A DNA stretch of 64,000 nt from Oidiodendron maius Zn (Eukaryota; Ascomycota; Leotiomycetes; Myxotrichaceae), in assembly GCA_000827325.1 (NCBI GenBank), contig KN832899.1, positions 123,438 through 187,437 on the forward strand. The letters run 5' to 3'. The number at the start of each line of letters is the position of its first letter. Within the stretch, counting starts at the first letter, position 1. Made by a program: the position numbers and the translations under genes. This document shows, one piece after another, positions 1 through 12,135 of the stretch. A model generated the notes under the pieces. The model searched no databases, was not told where the DNA came from, and saw only the letters and a program-made list of their open reading frames with translations.

Positions 1-2
1 CT

Positions 3-722
3 GATAGTGAAGATGACGGTCTTTGCTACATAGACAAATCCTGCGATCAAGTCCGCACCCAAATTCGTAACTTCCTTAACTCCGGTTCAATGAAAGTCAC
101 GAAATTTCAAAAAGCCATCCGCTGCTCTTCCAAGGCATACACTCGATTCATGGGACAAAACGGACTTGATAAAGGCAGTGGATCGGATGTATACTATGCT
201 GCGTTTAAGTTTTTCAAGAGGCGCGAATTGCAGGGAATCAAGCTCCCTAAAAAGAAGGTCAGGCCAGCAGATGAGGCTATGAAGAACGATATATCTCGCA
301 TATATCTTGAAGGCGAAGAAGATTTATCTGTGCCTGTCTACGACTCTTGCGACGAAATTCGTAAGAAGATCGGTGCGTATCTTCGTAAGCCTGGCGTAAC
401 GCAAGCTGGATTTCTTCGCGAGATTGCGAAAGCATACCCCGAGGGAAAGAAAATCTATACAAAGGTCCTGAACGATTTCTTAGGAAAGGGAGGTGCCACT
501 TCAGGTAATACAAGCTCGGTCTTCTATGGTTCTTATATCTTCTTCGAGAAATTGCGCATTAGCGACAAGAGGCCAAAATCTAAGCATAGAGTACAAATGG
601 AGAGGGAGTACCCCGGAGAGGGAATAGATACTAAGCAGAGGCACGATCGTTTTTGGTGTATGGAAGGAGAACAACCCTATGAAGATAAATTTGGAAAGAT
701 CCACATTGAGGGCAGGTTTTAA
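3..722 (+). CDS. DUF7726-type protein, 5' end outside window
   Basis: The reading frame is open from the left edge, so the gene is 5'-truncated; the first in-window ATG (position 90) lies inside a conserved repeat and is probably not the start. Two related segments are visible. One is at the very N-terminal edge (a CDQVRTQIRNFL segment) and one in the middle (CDEIRKKIGAYLRKPGVTQ), each followed by a stretch ending near FMGQNG or FLGKGG. That duplicated 'C-D-x-[VI]-R' block with a following VTQ-type helix is what I recall as the fungal DUF7726 domain, a family of unknown function that looks like a small helical, possibly DNA-binding fold. The C-terminus is basic and ends in GRF. No intron is needed. 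The family call rests on memory of the repeat pattern; the function is unknown. Confidence 0.6.
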   Translation, partial: DSEDDGLCYIDKSCDQVRTQIRNFLNSGSMKVTKFQKAIRCSSKAYTRFMGQNGLDKGSGSDVYYAAFKFFKRRELQGIKLPKKKVRPADEAMKNDISRIYLEGEEDLSVPVYDSCDEIRKKIGAYLRKPGVTQAGFLREIAKAYPEGKKIYTKVLNDFLGKGGATSGNTSSVFYGSYIFFEKLRISDKRPKSKHRVQMEREYPGEGIDTKQRHDRFWCMEGEQPYEDKFGKIHIEGRF

Positions 723-2048
723 ACTACCATCATAATTGTTCTTGAGTTTTGGTAGAGGTGGGTTCTGGAAGGAAGTACAAGTTTATTATTTTATTAAAAA
801 GCAAACATAGCTATACAAACCGTAGTGACAGATGCCCGGGTCAAACTGCTACATGAACTTAACCAAACACGTTTTATGCGTTTAAATTATTGTTTAGATT
901 AGAAATACTAGTAGGAGTCCCGAAACCGAGTCCATTTAATTCATTACTCCTTCAGCTTTTCAGCTTCGGGCGCTGTTGCACGTGCTTTCTGCCTCTACTC
1001 CCTAGGCAGCAGTGCATAGCCACAAGTGTCCGGAAGTGGAGCCCGCTTAAAATAGTTAACTAAAATACTAACAACACTCAATTCGCCTTCCACTGTATTA
1101 TAAAGCAGGTTATACTTAGAGAGCGTTGAGATCTGGTGCTACAGTAGTCAAGCCGTTAATGGCGGTAGGCAGATGAGCTAGTTGTAGCATATATCAACTA
1201 AGCGAGTCGGGGGTGGCGCCATGATAATAGCTGACACAGAGCCGCTGACTCTGGTCTCCTGTTACAAGTATCTCGCACAGCCACAAAGGCCTACCCGCAG
1301 TCTATTGAAAAAGTGACACTTAATTCGCATTTTACTGTCTCTCCCCACAAGTGCTAAGGTTGCTGTATCTAAGCTTGTAGCAAATCCTGTTGGCCGATAG
1401 TAAACATTGCAGAGTGTGCCACTTTCGGCCGTTGCCCACTTCTGCAAAAGGTTCGGGGAGCACTGGACATTACCATTGGCGTGCCATTACCCAGGACTGT
1501 ATTCTCCTCACAGCGTTTTCATCAACTACTCCCCCCTAACATTCAAGCCACGTCTCAACCATACAAACTCAATAATCCTCATATACAGTACAGTACTGTA
1601 GCATGTCCACTTTGTTCTCCTGGATGTCAAAAGTAGAGCCTATGCTCTTATCTGCGTATGCCACTCTGTCTATATGCTTTGTAGTCATCTTTTGTTGCAT
1701 AATCATGCCACTATACCTAGATGAGGGCGCCCAAGACAGCGAGGCATGCCTTGAACAAGGTCTGGAGCAGCTTCCTGATAAAAGGAAGGCGGACTAAGAA
1801 AAATGCCTAGTGAGTATACACGCTTTTACCGTATTGCATCTTAAATTAACAAGGCCGCATTTTTAGAGATGTGACTCCTGCACTTCGAGATATTTTGACC
1901 ATCAAGATACAACCAGGCATGGCATTTGACGGAAGTTATTCAAATGACCGCGGTAAGGAGGATAGAAGAGGAGAACACATGTTTGAGAACACAATGAACA
2001 CTACAACTATGATCACAAATTGTATTTCCTGAGGTTGATTATAAGTTA
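723..2048. other. Intergenic region, no supported gene
   Basis: Only short open frames occur here. The best is 1603-1797 (+, 64 codons), with a hydrophobic stretch that could be one membrane segment, but it has no recognisable family and no second line of support. The stretch separates the DUF7726 gene from the 3' end of the ferric reductase gene on the opposite strand, so it holds two 3' regions facing each other. Confidence 0.5.
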
Positions 2049-3945
2049 CTATTCCGAGGGCTGATAGTCTAACTCTGCTAAACGAACTTCTCTATCAAGA
2101 AAATTTCCCACCACGGATCTCAGCTCATCTCGAATTTTTGTGGACGCCGATACTTTGAGTGGTTAGCTTGGTTGGGGCTCAGAGCTATAAAACCTTACCT
2201 AGTACAAGTAGTCTCGGTATCCGTGTACAGATAGGCATTGTAACAGACTCCTCGGGAGCCTCTCGATAAGTGTCTCCCATAATCTCTGCCCTCCCTCTCT
2301 CGATCTCCTGAGCCCTCTTCTTCCCCATCACTTCCAACGCGTCATTCTCTCTCCTGACTGCCCCATCAAGCTCCGCAACCTCAACTTCAAAGGCCTCGCG
2401 GATGGGGATACCCTTTCTCAGAATCTCTGCCCGGTGGCCTAGCTGATCTGGCTCGAGCAGCTCTGTATGGAGCGAAATCTTGAGGGTCTATCAGGTTAGC
2501 AAGATCAGGTGGACGAGAAGGAGTCACCGTACACAGCTTTGCTCCAGCTTTCGATCCTCTGCCAGGATCCAATTTAGCAGTGGATAAACGGTGTTAAAGA
2601 GCCCTGCGATATCAGTGACAATCTTTATCCGATGTATCAGTTGGTCGACCTACCTACGTCCGCAAATTCCCAGACTAAGCGAATCCGGCGAGCTCGAACT
2701 TCTCGAGCACGTGTCCCTTGGACTAATCGCTCCAGAAGCGGCAGGTGCGCTACAATGCCATAGCCACTTGCAACCATGAAGACGTACTCATATTCATCCA
2801 CCGGTGGGGACATCCCATGTGGCCCGGTGAAGAAGACTCGGTGCACGCCCCCATTCTGTCCGCTTACGGTCATCGCACGCGAGTGGAGCTTCCTGGTCCA
2901 GCTACCTCGAGGCTCAATGACGAACTCTAGATAACTCTGACGCTTGCCGGTCCAGGAAGTGACGACAAACGGATGGCTCTGTATTCGGGAGAGGAAACCG
3001 ATGGATGGGATCCACATATTGATATATTGGCCAGCTTTCATCTTCAGTTGCTCCTTGAGGAGTAGTGTTAGCTGAATGGGGGTTTTATCGCTGTTACCTT
3101 GGTGCTTGAATATCTCTATCACTCTAGGTCCGTCACTGTCCTTGCGGCGGGTTAAAGCGACGCTGCGGCGAACCAGAAGCCACCCGTCAGCCAGGGAAGC
3201 CAGGCCGAATATAGCGAAACTAATGTATAGGGCAAACCTAGGTAGCCGCGTCGATGGCACATGTAGCCAGGATGATATGATAACGAGGAGCGCCAATGTT
3301 TGGTGGAACCGGAGGAAAACCTCGTAAAGATGCCTGCGGAAAGGAGGCCAAGATAAGAGCACGGCTAGTCCTAGAGCCGACCCTGCCTAGAGAAATTCAA
3401 CTCCATGCGGAAGACAATAGGACAAATAAGATACCTACTACGACGGCAGAGACATTCTTGATACTACTCAGGCCAAATCCCGTGCGGGACTTGATTGCGA
3501 CAGCAGTGTGGAACATGACAAGACCAGCGGATACCAGCCCAGCGGAGCGGTGAACGTTGCGAAGCGCTCCCAAAGAGAGGCCGAGGACATCAGCAGCGAA
3601 GCTAAGATGTGGTCCGAAAAACAGCGGGGTCAAGTTTATCAACGAGAGGGTACCGGCACGTAAGCCAGCCTTCTCGATGGTACTGCCGTAGGCCAAGCAG
3701 AAGGAGTTCCCGGCGATGTAGATAAGCTGGGATAGGAGATCTGCGAGAGTGAATGGTGGCAGAAATCGGTGCCGGTGAACCAGGTAGGGGTATATCAAGT
3801 AGCGCCACGCTCGGTGCAAGTAATTTCGTGCAAAAGACGGGAAGTAGGCAAGATAAGTAAGGCGGTTGACGTGCAGGAGATTGACAAGGATGAGGCTCAG
3901 GAACAACCCGCCCAGCGCGATGGCGTAGCCTAGCGTAGGATCCAT
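2049..3945 (-). CDS. Ferric reductase (FRE family), five exons
   Basis: This is a plasma-membrane flavocytochrome that moves electrons from NADPH through FAD and two haems to Fe3+ outside the cell. The exons that restore one frame are 3945-3439, 3386-2654, 2603-2533, 2487-2199 and 2152-2049, giving 567 aa; the introns are 45-52 nt with GT..AG ends. The N-terminal half has several membrane segments with paired haem histidines 14 residues apart (one pair starting HRSAG and ending MFH, the next FHQ..WLH). The FAD motif is HPFVVTSW (about residue 307) and the NADPH site is MVASGYGIVAHLPLL (about residue 373). The last exon gives the usual C-terminal VSAS..IRDELR block and ends near ELDYQPSE. The length is typical and all motifs are intact, so it is probably functional. 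FRE genes are common Starship cargo, which fits the DUF3435 gene at the right end. Confidence 0.9.
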
Positions 3946-4234
3946 GGCAGTAGCGCAAGCTTGGGCGAGAAGGCGGTGAAGCTGAAAGCTTATAGTTTCC
4001 GCGGGAGGGGATCATTAAGTATGTCTATATTGGCAGGGCGCCGGAAATGGCAGGCTGACGGCCTGGTGGCACATCTGTCATGTAACCGTACTTTTCGATA
4101 ATGCACCTACTCCTAACCCCATTTCTTCACTCCTACCCGTGCCACCCTTTGGGCTTTTTGTGTTCTACTAACCGTGAAAATATGCTGCTGTCTGTTCTAC
4201 CGTACCATGAATTAAAAATGAGGAATTTCTAGTA

Positions 4235-4360
4235 ACCGACATCCCTGCGAAGCGAAAATCCCTGAGTAGAGCTAATAGCCTCGACAGAATTGCAAAATTC
4301 TCAGCGAAAACTGGCATTTTTCTGTGTTTATCTATCCGACCCTGTACTCAATGCAGTATA
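4235..4360 (+). repeat. Family B left inverted end
   Basis: This transposon-like end lies next to a TA dinucleotide and has its mirror copy at 21700-21821. The outer 30 bases are nearly identical between copies; the inner 90 are patchy. Confidence 0.65.
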
Positions 4361-5449
4361 TATTATCCGTGTGCTTTTTCTCTTTCGAACCTTATATTTT
4401 GGTCAATTGATGGTGAAAATGGCACCCTATTTGCAACTATTATGTTATCTAAAATATGCATTTTCTATAACTTAATAATATTTATATGACTCGAAATTTT
4501 AGCAGAATATATAACAACTACTTAAATTTTGCATAAGAAACTTTTTAATGCCTTATACCCTATGGTGCATTAATTACATGGGGGAGAACTCGGGGCCCCA
4601 AGGGTTTACAATTTTCGTCTCGGCTTGACTTGCCACCCTTGGCGGACACTTGTCTATAACCACACTCCCGTCTAATAAAATCGGACTGCGGCCTTCGACA
4701 CCAAGTATTCGGGTCCCAAATCGCTCACGTGATCTCAAAGAGAAATGCATGATAAATCATGCATTTCGCTGTAAGAGAGCGCTAAGGATTTGAAGATCTG
4801 CGACGACGTTACCAACCATCAAATGTCTACGCTGCTCCAGGCTTACTGGTGTTGAGGCTACGTAGTGTAAGATCACCAATGCTGTGTATATGGTCACAAT
4901 CGCAAATAGGATCTGATGCAAAGACGCCGCGTGCAGATCGGCTCGGGTCCCTCCCGCCGCTGGTGGGCGATCGACCGCCCAAGGACTAATCGGCAGACCG
5001 CACAATCTGGCTCCTTGACTTGAATTATCCATCTGCTTTTTGATTTCCCTGCAAACTTCGATCCAATATTGTTATTGAAATTAAAGAGGGTTAACCTCTT
5101 GATGGTTTTCACGTGATGCTATAACATGTAACTGCACAACACGTGCATAGTACAGTACTGTAGAGTACATAGTCTTATCTTTCAAACAACAATGTCTCTG
5201 GCATCGCGCTAAGCGATCTGCTTCTTGGCATACTAGAAATACAACAAAGTAGACTGAAATAATGACAGCCAAGGGAGGGGAACTGGTCATGTTACTATAG
5301 CACGTGGACATTTGAAGCCTTTGATTGTTCTAGTCAGAGTTTCTATATATACATTAGGTCCCCTAGGACTTCTCTATCAAAGTTATTATAATAAAATATG
5401 TATAACATGTAAGATTATACAGTATACTGTAAAGATTAATTATGAATTA
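4361..5449. other. Intergenic region with a small unsupported ORF
   Basis: The first half is AT-rich. A 91-codon frame at 5032-4757 (-) has one hydrophobic segment but no recognisable family, and overlapping frames continue to 5311. A near-palindrome sits at 4743-4766 (listed separately). This stretch lies 3' of the NLR gene at 5450-8767. Confidence 0.4.
4712..4766 (+). repeat. Direct repeat with near-palindrome, left of the NLR gene
   Basis: A roughly 55-bp unit contains CAAATCGCTCACGTGAT followed by a 24-bp near-palindrome (11-bp arms, 2-bp spacer). A similar unit in the same orientation lies at 9371-9424. The pair brackets the PNP-NACHT-ankyrin gene. Confidence 0.6.
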
Positions 5450-8400
5450 TTAGGGTTTCTTGGCGCCATTCTCCAGCAATAGCTTCACCACTGCCTCGTA
5501 ACCCCTCGTTGCAGCCAAGGACGGCGGCGTCTGACCATTCTTATCCTTCGTCTCTAGCTCTGCACCCTTCTCTAGCAGCAGCTTCACCATTGCCTCGTGA
5601 CCCATCTCTGCAGCCAAGGACAGCGGCGTCCGACCATTCTTATCCTTCGTCTCTAGCTCCGCACCCTTCTCTAGCAGCAGCTTCACCACTGCCTCGTGAC
5701 CTATCTCTGCAGCCAAGGACAGCGGCGTCTGACCATTCCTATCCTTCATCTCTACCTCTGCACCCTTCTCTATCAGCAGCTTCACCACCACCTCGGTACC
5801 CTCCGCTGCAGCCCGGGACAGCGGCGTCTGACCATAGTTGTTATCCTTCATCTCTAGCTCTGCATCCTTCTCTAGCAGCAGCTTCACTACCGCTTCGTGA
5901 CCCCTCGCTGTAGCCAAGGACAGCGGCGTCTGACCATTCTTATCCTTCGTCTCTAGCTCCGCACCCTTCTCTAGCAGCAGCTTCATCACCGCTTCGTGAC
6001 CCATCTTTGCAGCCCAGGACAGCGGCGTCTGACCATAACTATCCTTCAAATTTATACTTTGCCCGCGTCTAATGAGGGTATTTACTGCTTTATATACTCC
6101 AAAGTATGCCGCTAAATGCAGTCCTGTCATTTGCCTTGGAACTTCTTGGCTGTACCCTGAATGTCCTGAGTACCTCTTGATAGCTAGTAATGCTTGGCTT
6201 GCAGCCTCGGTCTTAACTTCGCTCTCGAGAAAGTCTATGACTTGCTGGCATAAAGTCAAAGCCTTGCGAGCATGGTTTCCCCAGTTGTGTGCAACGTAGT
6301 CATATAGCGGGTTTAACTTGAGCCGTTCCTCAAACTCGACGTCCGTTTGACAAAAACCGCCTTCAAAGGCATGGAATGATAGGTAGGCAATGCAGACTTT
6401 CGCAATATCGGTCTCGGCATTTAGGAACCAACGTTCTCGTGTCTGCTTGAAGTATTCTTGCGTTGTATAATGGACTAAGCGGATGATTCCACTTCCTTCA
6501 TCAACCGTTACTAACCCAGCACATACGGAGACCATGTCTTCAATCTGTAGTAGGTTCTCTTCGTCAACTTTAGGCTCACCAACCTCCACTGCAAGCGCAT
6601 GCTGAAGCTCTGATGTAGTGAGAGGCCTCTTCGCGCATGTAATCCATGACAGCACGTTTTCAGCGAGTTGACGAAAGCCTGCTTCCTGGCCCCTAATTCT
6701 CTCCATTGTTTGGCGGTATGCCTCTGCTAACATTTTAATCTTCTGATTTTCACTTAAGCCTTGAGCCTGCTCCTGGAACTGATGCAGTGTACATTTCATT
6801 GCCTTTACTGTAATCTTGTCCTTTAGCGAGTCTATATAGAGCTGTGCTAGTAGGAACCTAGACTAGTGTTAGCAAGTGTCGCCTCTTGTTCAAGTCAGTT
6901 AAGTACGTACATCCCATCAGCAGCCTTAACTATATCATTCTTAATTCTCTCTTGTAACTCTGGACTATGCAAGACAAAAGACGGGAGATTTGACATACGT
7001 CTGTCAAGATAGACGTGGACATCATAGTCACTAGCACGGATCTCTAAAGATAGGCTCTCTTTGAATTTTTCTTCGATATTAGCAACAAATCTTGACGTCG
7101 CAAAGAAGTTGGCTCCAAACTGGACTTCGAGGCTGAAGATCTCTGTCAGGACCCTGCTGCGGCAGTCATAGGAATCTTTACATTCGTCAAGTGCATCGAC
7201 AACAATAAAGACTTGCGAGTACATAGCAGCTACAGAATGAAGAGTTATCGTGATTTCATCGGTCAATGGTCGCGTCCGCTCTGCCTGGTGACGGTCGTGA
7301 AGAGCCTTAACACAGTCAGGGAGGGAGGACCATTTCTGACTCAACTGCTTTAACAGACTTGCAAGTAAGTCTCTAGCTTTCTGTGTCTCTTGCTGCCGGA
7401 AGTTGCAGTATACATAAGCAATTCCAATGGCGGTATCATCGTGAAATCTATAGCGGAGGTCGTTGACTACAATCGAAGAAAGGATTGTCTTCCCCGCTCC
7501 GGGAATTCCTGGACAAAACAAAGTCTGCTTGCTTGTATTCAGCCACTTCTTGTACTCTGCTGAGTTTAAAAGCCACTGCCCTGTTCCTGGTTCTCGCCTC
7601 TGCAAGTAGTCTGACTGCTGAGGACCATAGTCGATATCCGTGAGCCAGTTAAGTATCTCGATGTCTTCTTTTCTATCTAATTTATGCTCGATTGTTTTAA
7701 TATGATCGTGAACTACAAATTTATTAATAGCTTGCCACTAACTTAACGAAACTAGAGGGACCGGATAACTACTAACCACCAGAAAGAAGCTCTGTAACCT
7801 TTTTCTCAGCCTCGACCATATTAGGAGAAATCCGATAGAGAAGATCCCTCGCATATGCAGCCGCCGTCATTGCTGCATAGCCTTGCCACTCCTTGTTCTT
7901 GTGCGAGTCTGAGTAATCGCATATTCCCCGAATAACTAGGCATGGAAAGTGGTTCATTAACCCCGCCGCTTCCATTTCGAAACACAGAACATCCTTTTCC
8001 GCTATAAGTTTGTCCCGGATTATAGCGTCCTTCATTAACTGGTTCGCTGAAGCGATTAAACCATAGTGAATAGCAGGATTATCATCATCGGTAGTCCGTT
8101 CTGGTCGTGATATAATAGTTAATGGGGTATCACCACAGGCTACTATACAGCTTGCCTCGTCACCTTCAGGATGAACAACTTTACTCTGATATAACCTATC
8201 GCTACTTGGGTCAGGTCGCTTATACTTCTTCTTTAGCCTTGGTTTCTTCTCTAGAACACTATTGATAGCATCTTCAAGGTAGTGACCTTCGCTCTCGTAC
8301 TCGGCCCTAATGTCACTCACGGCACCTCGCAAGAGTGCGGGAGGCTGGTCCAAGAATCCGGTGGTTAGGAAAGTGTGGTCCTGGATTGTCTTGCCAAAGT

Positions 8401-8767
8401 CATACTGAAGCACACCACCCTTCCCATCGCGAGGAGCACTAACCACAATGTCCCCCAGACGGATGTCGTGCTTTCGACTAGGCGCGCCTCCGCCAATGCC
8501 GACCATTAGACCGATCCTAACGTTCGGAAAGCTGTGTAGCATATCTCTTGCAACACTTGCAGCAGCAGCGATACCGTACTCCCCATCGGGTAAGACAGCT
8601 ATAACGACCTTGTGTTTGCCAACTCTTCCCAATGTATAGATGTTGTTATCATTCGGAGACACATATTCGGCTCTGTCGTGCCTTTCATCGAGAAAAGCTT
8701 GTGCAGCAACGTACTCCGTGCTTATGGCGCAAATCCAGCCGACTGTATAGTCCTTAGGACTTGCCAT
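5450..8767 (-). CDS. NLR: nucleoside phosphorylase-like / NACHT / ankyrin protein
   Basis: This is a fungal NOD-like receptor, a class linked to allorecognition and immune-like cell death in the cytosol. Exons 8767-7777, 7730-6911 and 6857-5450 join to a 1072-aa frame; the introns are 46 and 53 nt with good GT..AG sites. Residues 1-320 are a PNP_UDP-type domain (start [18 protein letters not shown] loop; CFEMEAAGL near its end). Residues about 400-570 are NACHT with Walker A GIPGAGKT (about 405) and a Walker B-like [12 protein letters not shown] helical linker follows. From about residue 847 there are seven 33-aa ankyrin repeats, highly alike and ending in GAKKP. Near-identical C-terminal repeats are typical of fungal NLRs whose recognition part evolves quickly. 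I see no break, so it is probably functional. Direct repeats at 4712-4766 and 9371-9424 bracket it. Confidence 0.93.
5455..6150 (-). repeat. Ankyrin-coding tandem array (7 units of about 99 bp)
   Basis: Seven 99-102-bp units encode repeats of the form [17 protein letters not shown]. Adjacent units differ by only a few bases, so unequal exchange between units is easy. Confidence 0.85.
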
Positions 8768-9608
8768 ACTGACTGGTAGAGTAATAAAAGCTAGTCGGAC
8801 GCGAGAATATTAGAGGATGGTTTTGGTTTGGATCAAATCAGCTCGTTTGCAGGTCTCCTATAGAGCTTAGTCGGTAGCTTGGATAGCTCAAAAGAAACCA
8901 AGCAGTCGATATTTCTCGAGGAACAAGATCAAAGTAGTATCGCAAACGTTGCTATAGAGAGAGATGAAGTTGAAATGTCAGAGCCTCGCGGCGCTTACAA
9001 ACTAACGTGGCGGTACGCCACAACTGGATTGAACACCAGAAATAGAATTACCCCTACTTGTTGACTGTGACCTGATGAAGGAAAGACATGGGGCAATAAC
9101 ATAGGGTATTAATCAAGCTCTTCTCGATAGAAAGGTTGCGTATAACACTGTATACCGTATCGGACAAGCCTTTAACTCAGAATGGGAGCCAGATTACGGA
9201 TGGCTATCTGAATGTGCTACAGGGCCATGTCAATCCTTAGGCACAAGTTCATATCTGGGTCGAGTCGTGTGAAAAGGCAACTGGAGATGAAATGGCTGTG
9301 GCCCTCGAGCGTCTGCAGACAGGCACTCCATTTATCTCCCATAAACGTGAGAGTTGACAGTTGTCCCAGATCTCAAATCGTTCACGTGATTTTGGACAAT
9401 AAATGCATGATTTATCATGCATTTCCTCGCTTAAGTTAACTAAGTTACTCGCTTACTCGCCAATTGGTAATCAAATTATATATCACGTGATAGATCGATG
9501 CTAGAAGTTTCCACGTTTCCTCCAGCGAAACAGCTCTCTGAGAGCAATCACTACAAGTCTTCAGCGAGGTCTTTCCATCCCGTATGCAAAGCTGCATCAC
9601 TGTCAGTA
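8768..9608. other. Divergent intergenic region between NLR and unknown gene
   Basis: The 5' ends of two genes transcribed away from each other meet here, so it should hold both promoters. It includes the second copy of the palindrome-bearing direct repeat. A 61-codon frame at 8879-9064 has no support. Confidence 0.5.
9371..9424 (+). repeat. Direct repeat with near-palindrome, right of the NLR gene
   Basis: This is a second copy of the unit at 4712-4766, with CAAATCGTTCACGTGAT. Its 24-bp near-palindrome (9401-9424) is the exact reverse complement of the first one (spacer TT instead of AA). Confidence 0.6.
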
Positions 9609-11972
9609 ATGATGGCTGAAGACAGGATCGATTTACTACGGCAAGCGGTCCGCAGCATGCTAGCTGCTCTGCAGATGCCCGATGTTGACGACAATGAGCT
9701 TCATGACCTGACCCTTCACATAGGCTACACAGGTAAGCTGGAGAGCTTGCTGAACCCCTCTCTTAGGCTGAACACTTTATCGTGCAAACACATCAGGTAG
9801 AAGTAAGAGGAGGGGCGTGCCTCAAGTCATGCCCTGTCATCTTTGAACAGGACGAAGATGACGCTCCTCAAATCACCCCCCCGCATACTCCTCCTTCTGC
9901 AGATACCTCTAGTGGTTCACGCAAGTCGATACGCATCGAATCCGGCACGAAACGAACATATGAAGGTATGCAGAGCAGGCAAACTGGGACAGGAAAGCTG
10001 GGGAAGACGGGGAAGCCGCGCAAGAAGTTCAAATTTACGGCTCAAGAGGTGTCTGGTATGTCTTCAACTAGTGGATCTTATCTGCCCCGGCGTGACTACT
10101 AGAGAAGTGTCTATAACAGCGGTTACAGGTTACCCTATTGATGGCGCGACAGCAGTAGAGGCTGCCAGAAGCCCCACGGGCGATAACGATCCCCCCACAT
10201 CCGCGCTGATAGAAGCCATTCACGAGTCTACTGATAATATTGCTCCTGCAGGCCCGTCTGCCACTGCTAATTCCCTCGATCTGCCTCAGAGCGATAGTCC
10301 AGCGGATGTAGCTGCTGTGGAGGCAACCGCCGTATCTTCCAGAGATGGCTCAAACAACGGGCCTGCACCGCAAGGAGAAGCTCCTCCGGTCGAGTCGAGT
10401 GCCACAGACTGCATCAAAATGACCCCAACGTCTCAACCACCCAGAGATCATACAAACGGGCAGCGACCAGTTCTAGACGAGTCTGGCAGCGCGCTGGAAA
10501 GTGTCCTGGCGGCGCTCAAGGCGCAGAATACCGACCGAGTAGCCAACTCCGTGGTCTCAGATAAGTATTCCGAGCTCAGCAGTACTGACCCGATAGCCTT
10601 TGTGAGAATAATTAGCGGCATCGCGGTGAACTGTGTTACTAGCATCTTTGCGAGCCTTGCTTCAGCACTGGAAATCGAGAAACGAAGACTGCAAGAGTAT
10701 GAGCGGAATCGATTGGGCCAGATTATTGAGGGTCGAATACAGATGTCTCTGTACGCCGCAGCACGAAGTAGGAGAGAAGAAGAGTATCGGGAAGAGGAAG
10801 CGCGGCTCCCAAATGAGACCGAGATAGCCATTGCCCGTCTGACCATGAGAGAGATTGCCGACCGAGATTTGAAGGACGTCCTCTCCGTGCCGACCGAGCT
10901 AATGGGGGAGTTCAAGGAAGAGGGTGAACTCGATGATCTTATCAGGGAAATTAACGAGGAGAAAGCGTCTAAGGTAGCGAAGCACGAGCGGGCGGCTGTG
11001 AAGGAGACCTACTACTGGCCCATAATTCAGCGTCTGGCAAATACTGTAGGACCACTCCTAGGACCACGAGGTAAGAAGACGGAGCTCACCCCCCAGGAAA
11101 AGCAGACCGCTAGAAGACTAGTCATTGCACTAGGATATGGCCGCAGCAGGGACAGCGTTCTGAAAGCTAGGTCGTACCTGAAGCTCCTGGCTAATCTGCG
11201 AGAGGCTGGAGTAACCCTGCTACTGCTCTACAGGACCAAGGAGTTTAGGACCCATTTCCTGCGACACCCAAACGAACTAGAAATGATACTCTCTTGGAAC
11301 CAAGTATACCAGCCACACCTTCAGGAACTTCGCCTGAGAGCTATAGCCCAGGCAGATGGAGACTTCTCTGGTCGATGTGACCTAGAGGATCAAGATATCT
11401 TTGGCCGACTCCATATCCCACAGGGTGTGATTTGGCGAGACGATCTGAGTGAATGGGCGGACACGGCAGAGAAAGACAACTATCTGGCCGCTCAAAGCAT
11501 CAAGGCTGTCTCCAGCAAGTCGAATGCGCACGTGCTCCATCACGGCATCAAGGGTGATGTCGATGCCAATAAAGCAATATACGTCAGCATGATTCCATAT
11601 GAAGGTATCTCTGCGAAAAAGACGCTCAGCGGTAAGTCACCATCAGCAAAACGGCTTGCTGTGTCTCCTTTGGTTTCCGTGTCCCCAGGAGACTTCCTTG
11701 GTATTTTCCCCGGAAGGCTGCGATACACCGATGAGAAACCCGCTGGAGCGATCCAAGGACCAGCCCCGGGTCTCTGGCTTGACCGGTCCGAGGTAAAAGG
11801 GAAGCTTCACTGGATGAAGGTTGCAAAAGCAGGAGAGCAAACGAACGTCTGCCTCGTGTGGGAAGGGGTGAATGATGTGAAGGGGCAGAAGAATTTCTGC
11901 CAGTATTGGAGGATTTTGGTTGTAGCAACAAGGCACGTCGGCCCTTTTGATCAGCTCATCCGTCCGGCTTAA
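9609..11972 (+). CDS. Unknown 740-aa protein, faint SET-like C-terminus
   Basis: Exons 9609-9732, 9801-10055 and 10129-11972 give one frame of 740 aa; introns are 68 and 73 nt. An in-frame ATG at 9498 would lengthen the N-terminus by 37 residues. The first third is low-complexity: an acidic Pro/Ser-rich stretch, a basic GKLGKTGKPRKK patch that could be a nuclear signal, then a Ser/Ala/Pro-rich region. The middle is helical and rich in Glu/Arg (coiled-coil-like, EIEKRRLQEYERNRL). The last 120 residues are well ordered: a SPGDFLGIFPG block, a hydrophobic strand NVCLVWEG, and an end ILVVATRHVGPFDQLIRPA. The spacing of N..W..A.R.I.P..QL recalls the end of a SET domain, but the catalytic motifs are not convincing. 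I do not recognise the family with certainty. Confidence 0.6.
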
Positions 11973-12135
11973 CCACTTGATTTGGCGTTTAACAGAATGC
12001 TTTGTGCTTTCTTAGAGTTTAGAATGGGCCTTTTTATGACATTTATATAATGGTAATTACATGGACATCAGTACTGCACAATACTCTGTTACAAGCTGCA
12101 TGGAGAAAAATCATCCTGATCTGTATTACATTCCT

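Noticed and set aside
1603-1797. 64-codon frame with one hydrophobic stretch
   Set aside because: No family, no splice or positional support; could be chance in AT-rich DNA.
2049-3396. Broken ferric reductase (the frame splits into several pieces)
   Set aside because: Four short introns with proper sites rejoin all pieces, and every conserved motif including the far C-terminus is present.
9843-10128. Upstream part of the long 709-codon frame as the real N-terminus of the unknown gene
   Set aside because: The sequence before 10129 in that frame is out of phase with the better-composed frame of exon 2; a 73-nt intron at 10056-10128 explains it better.
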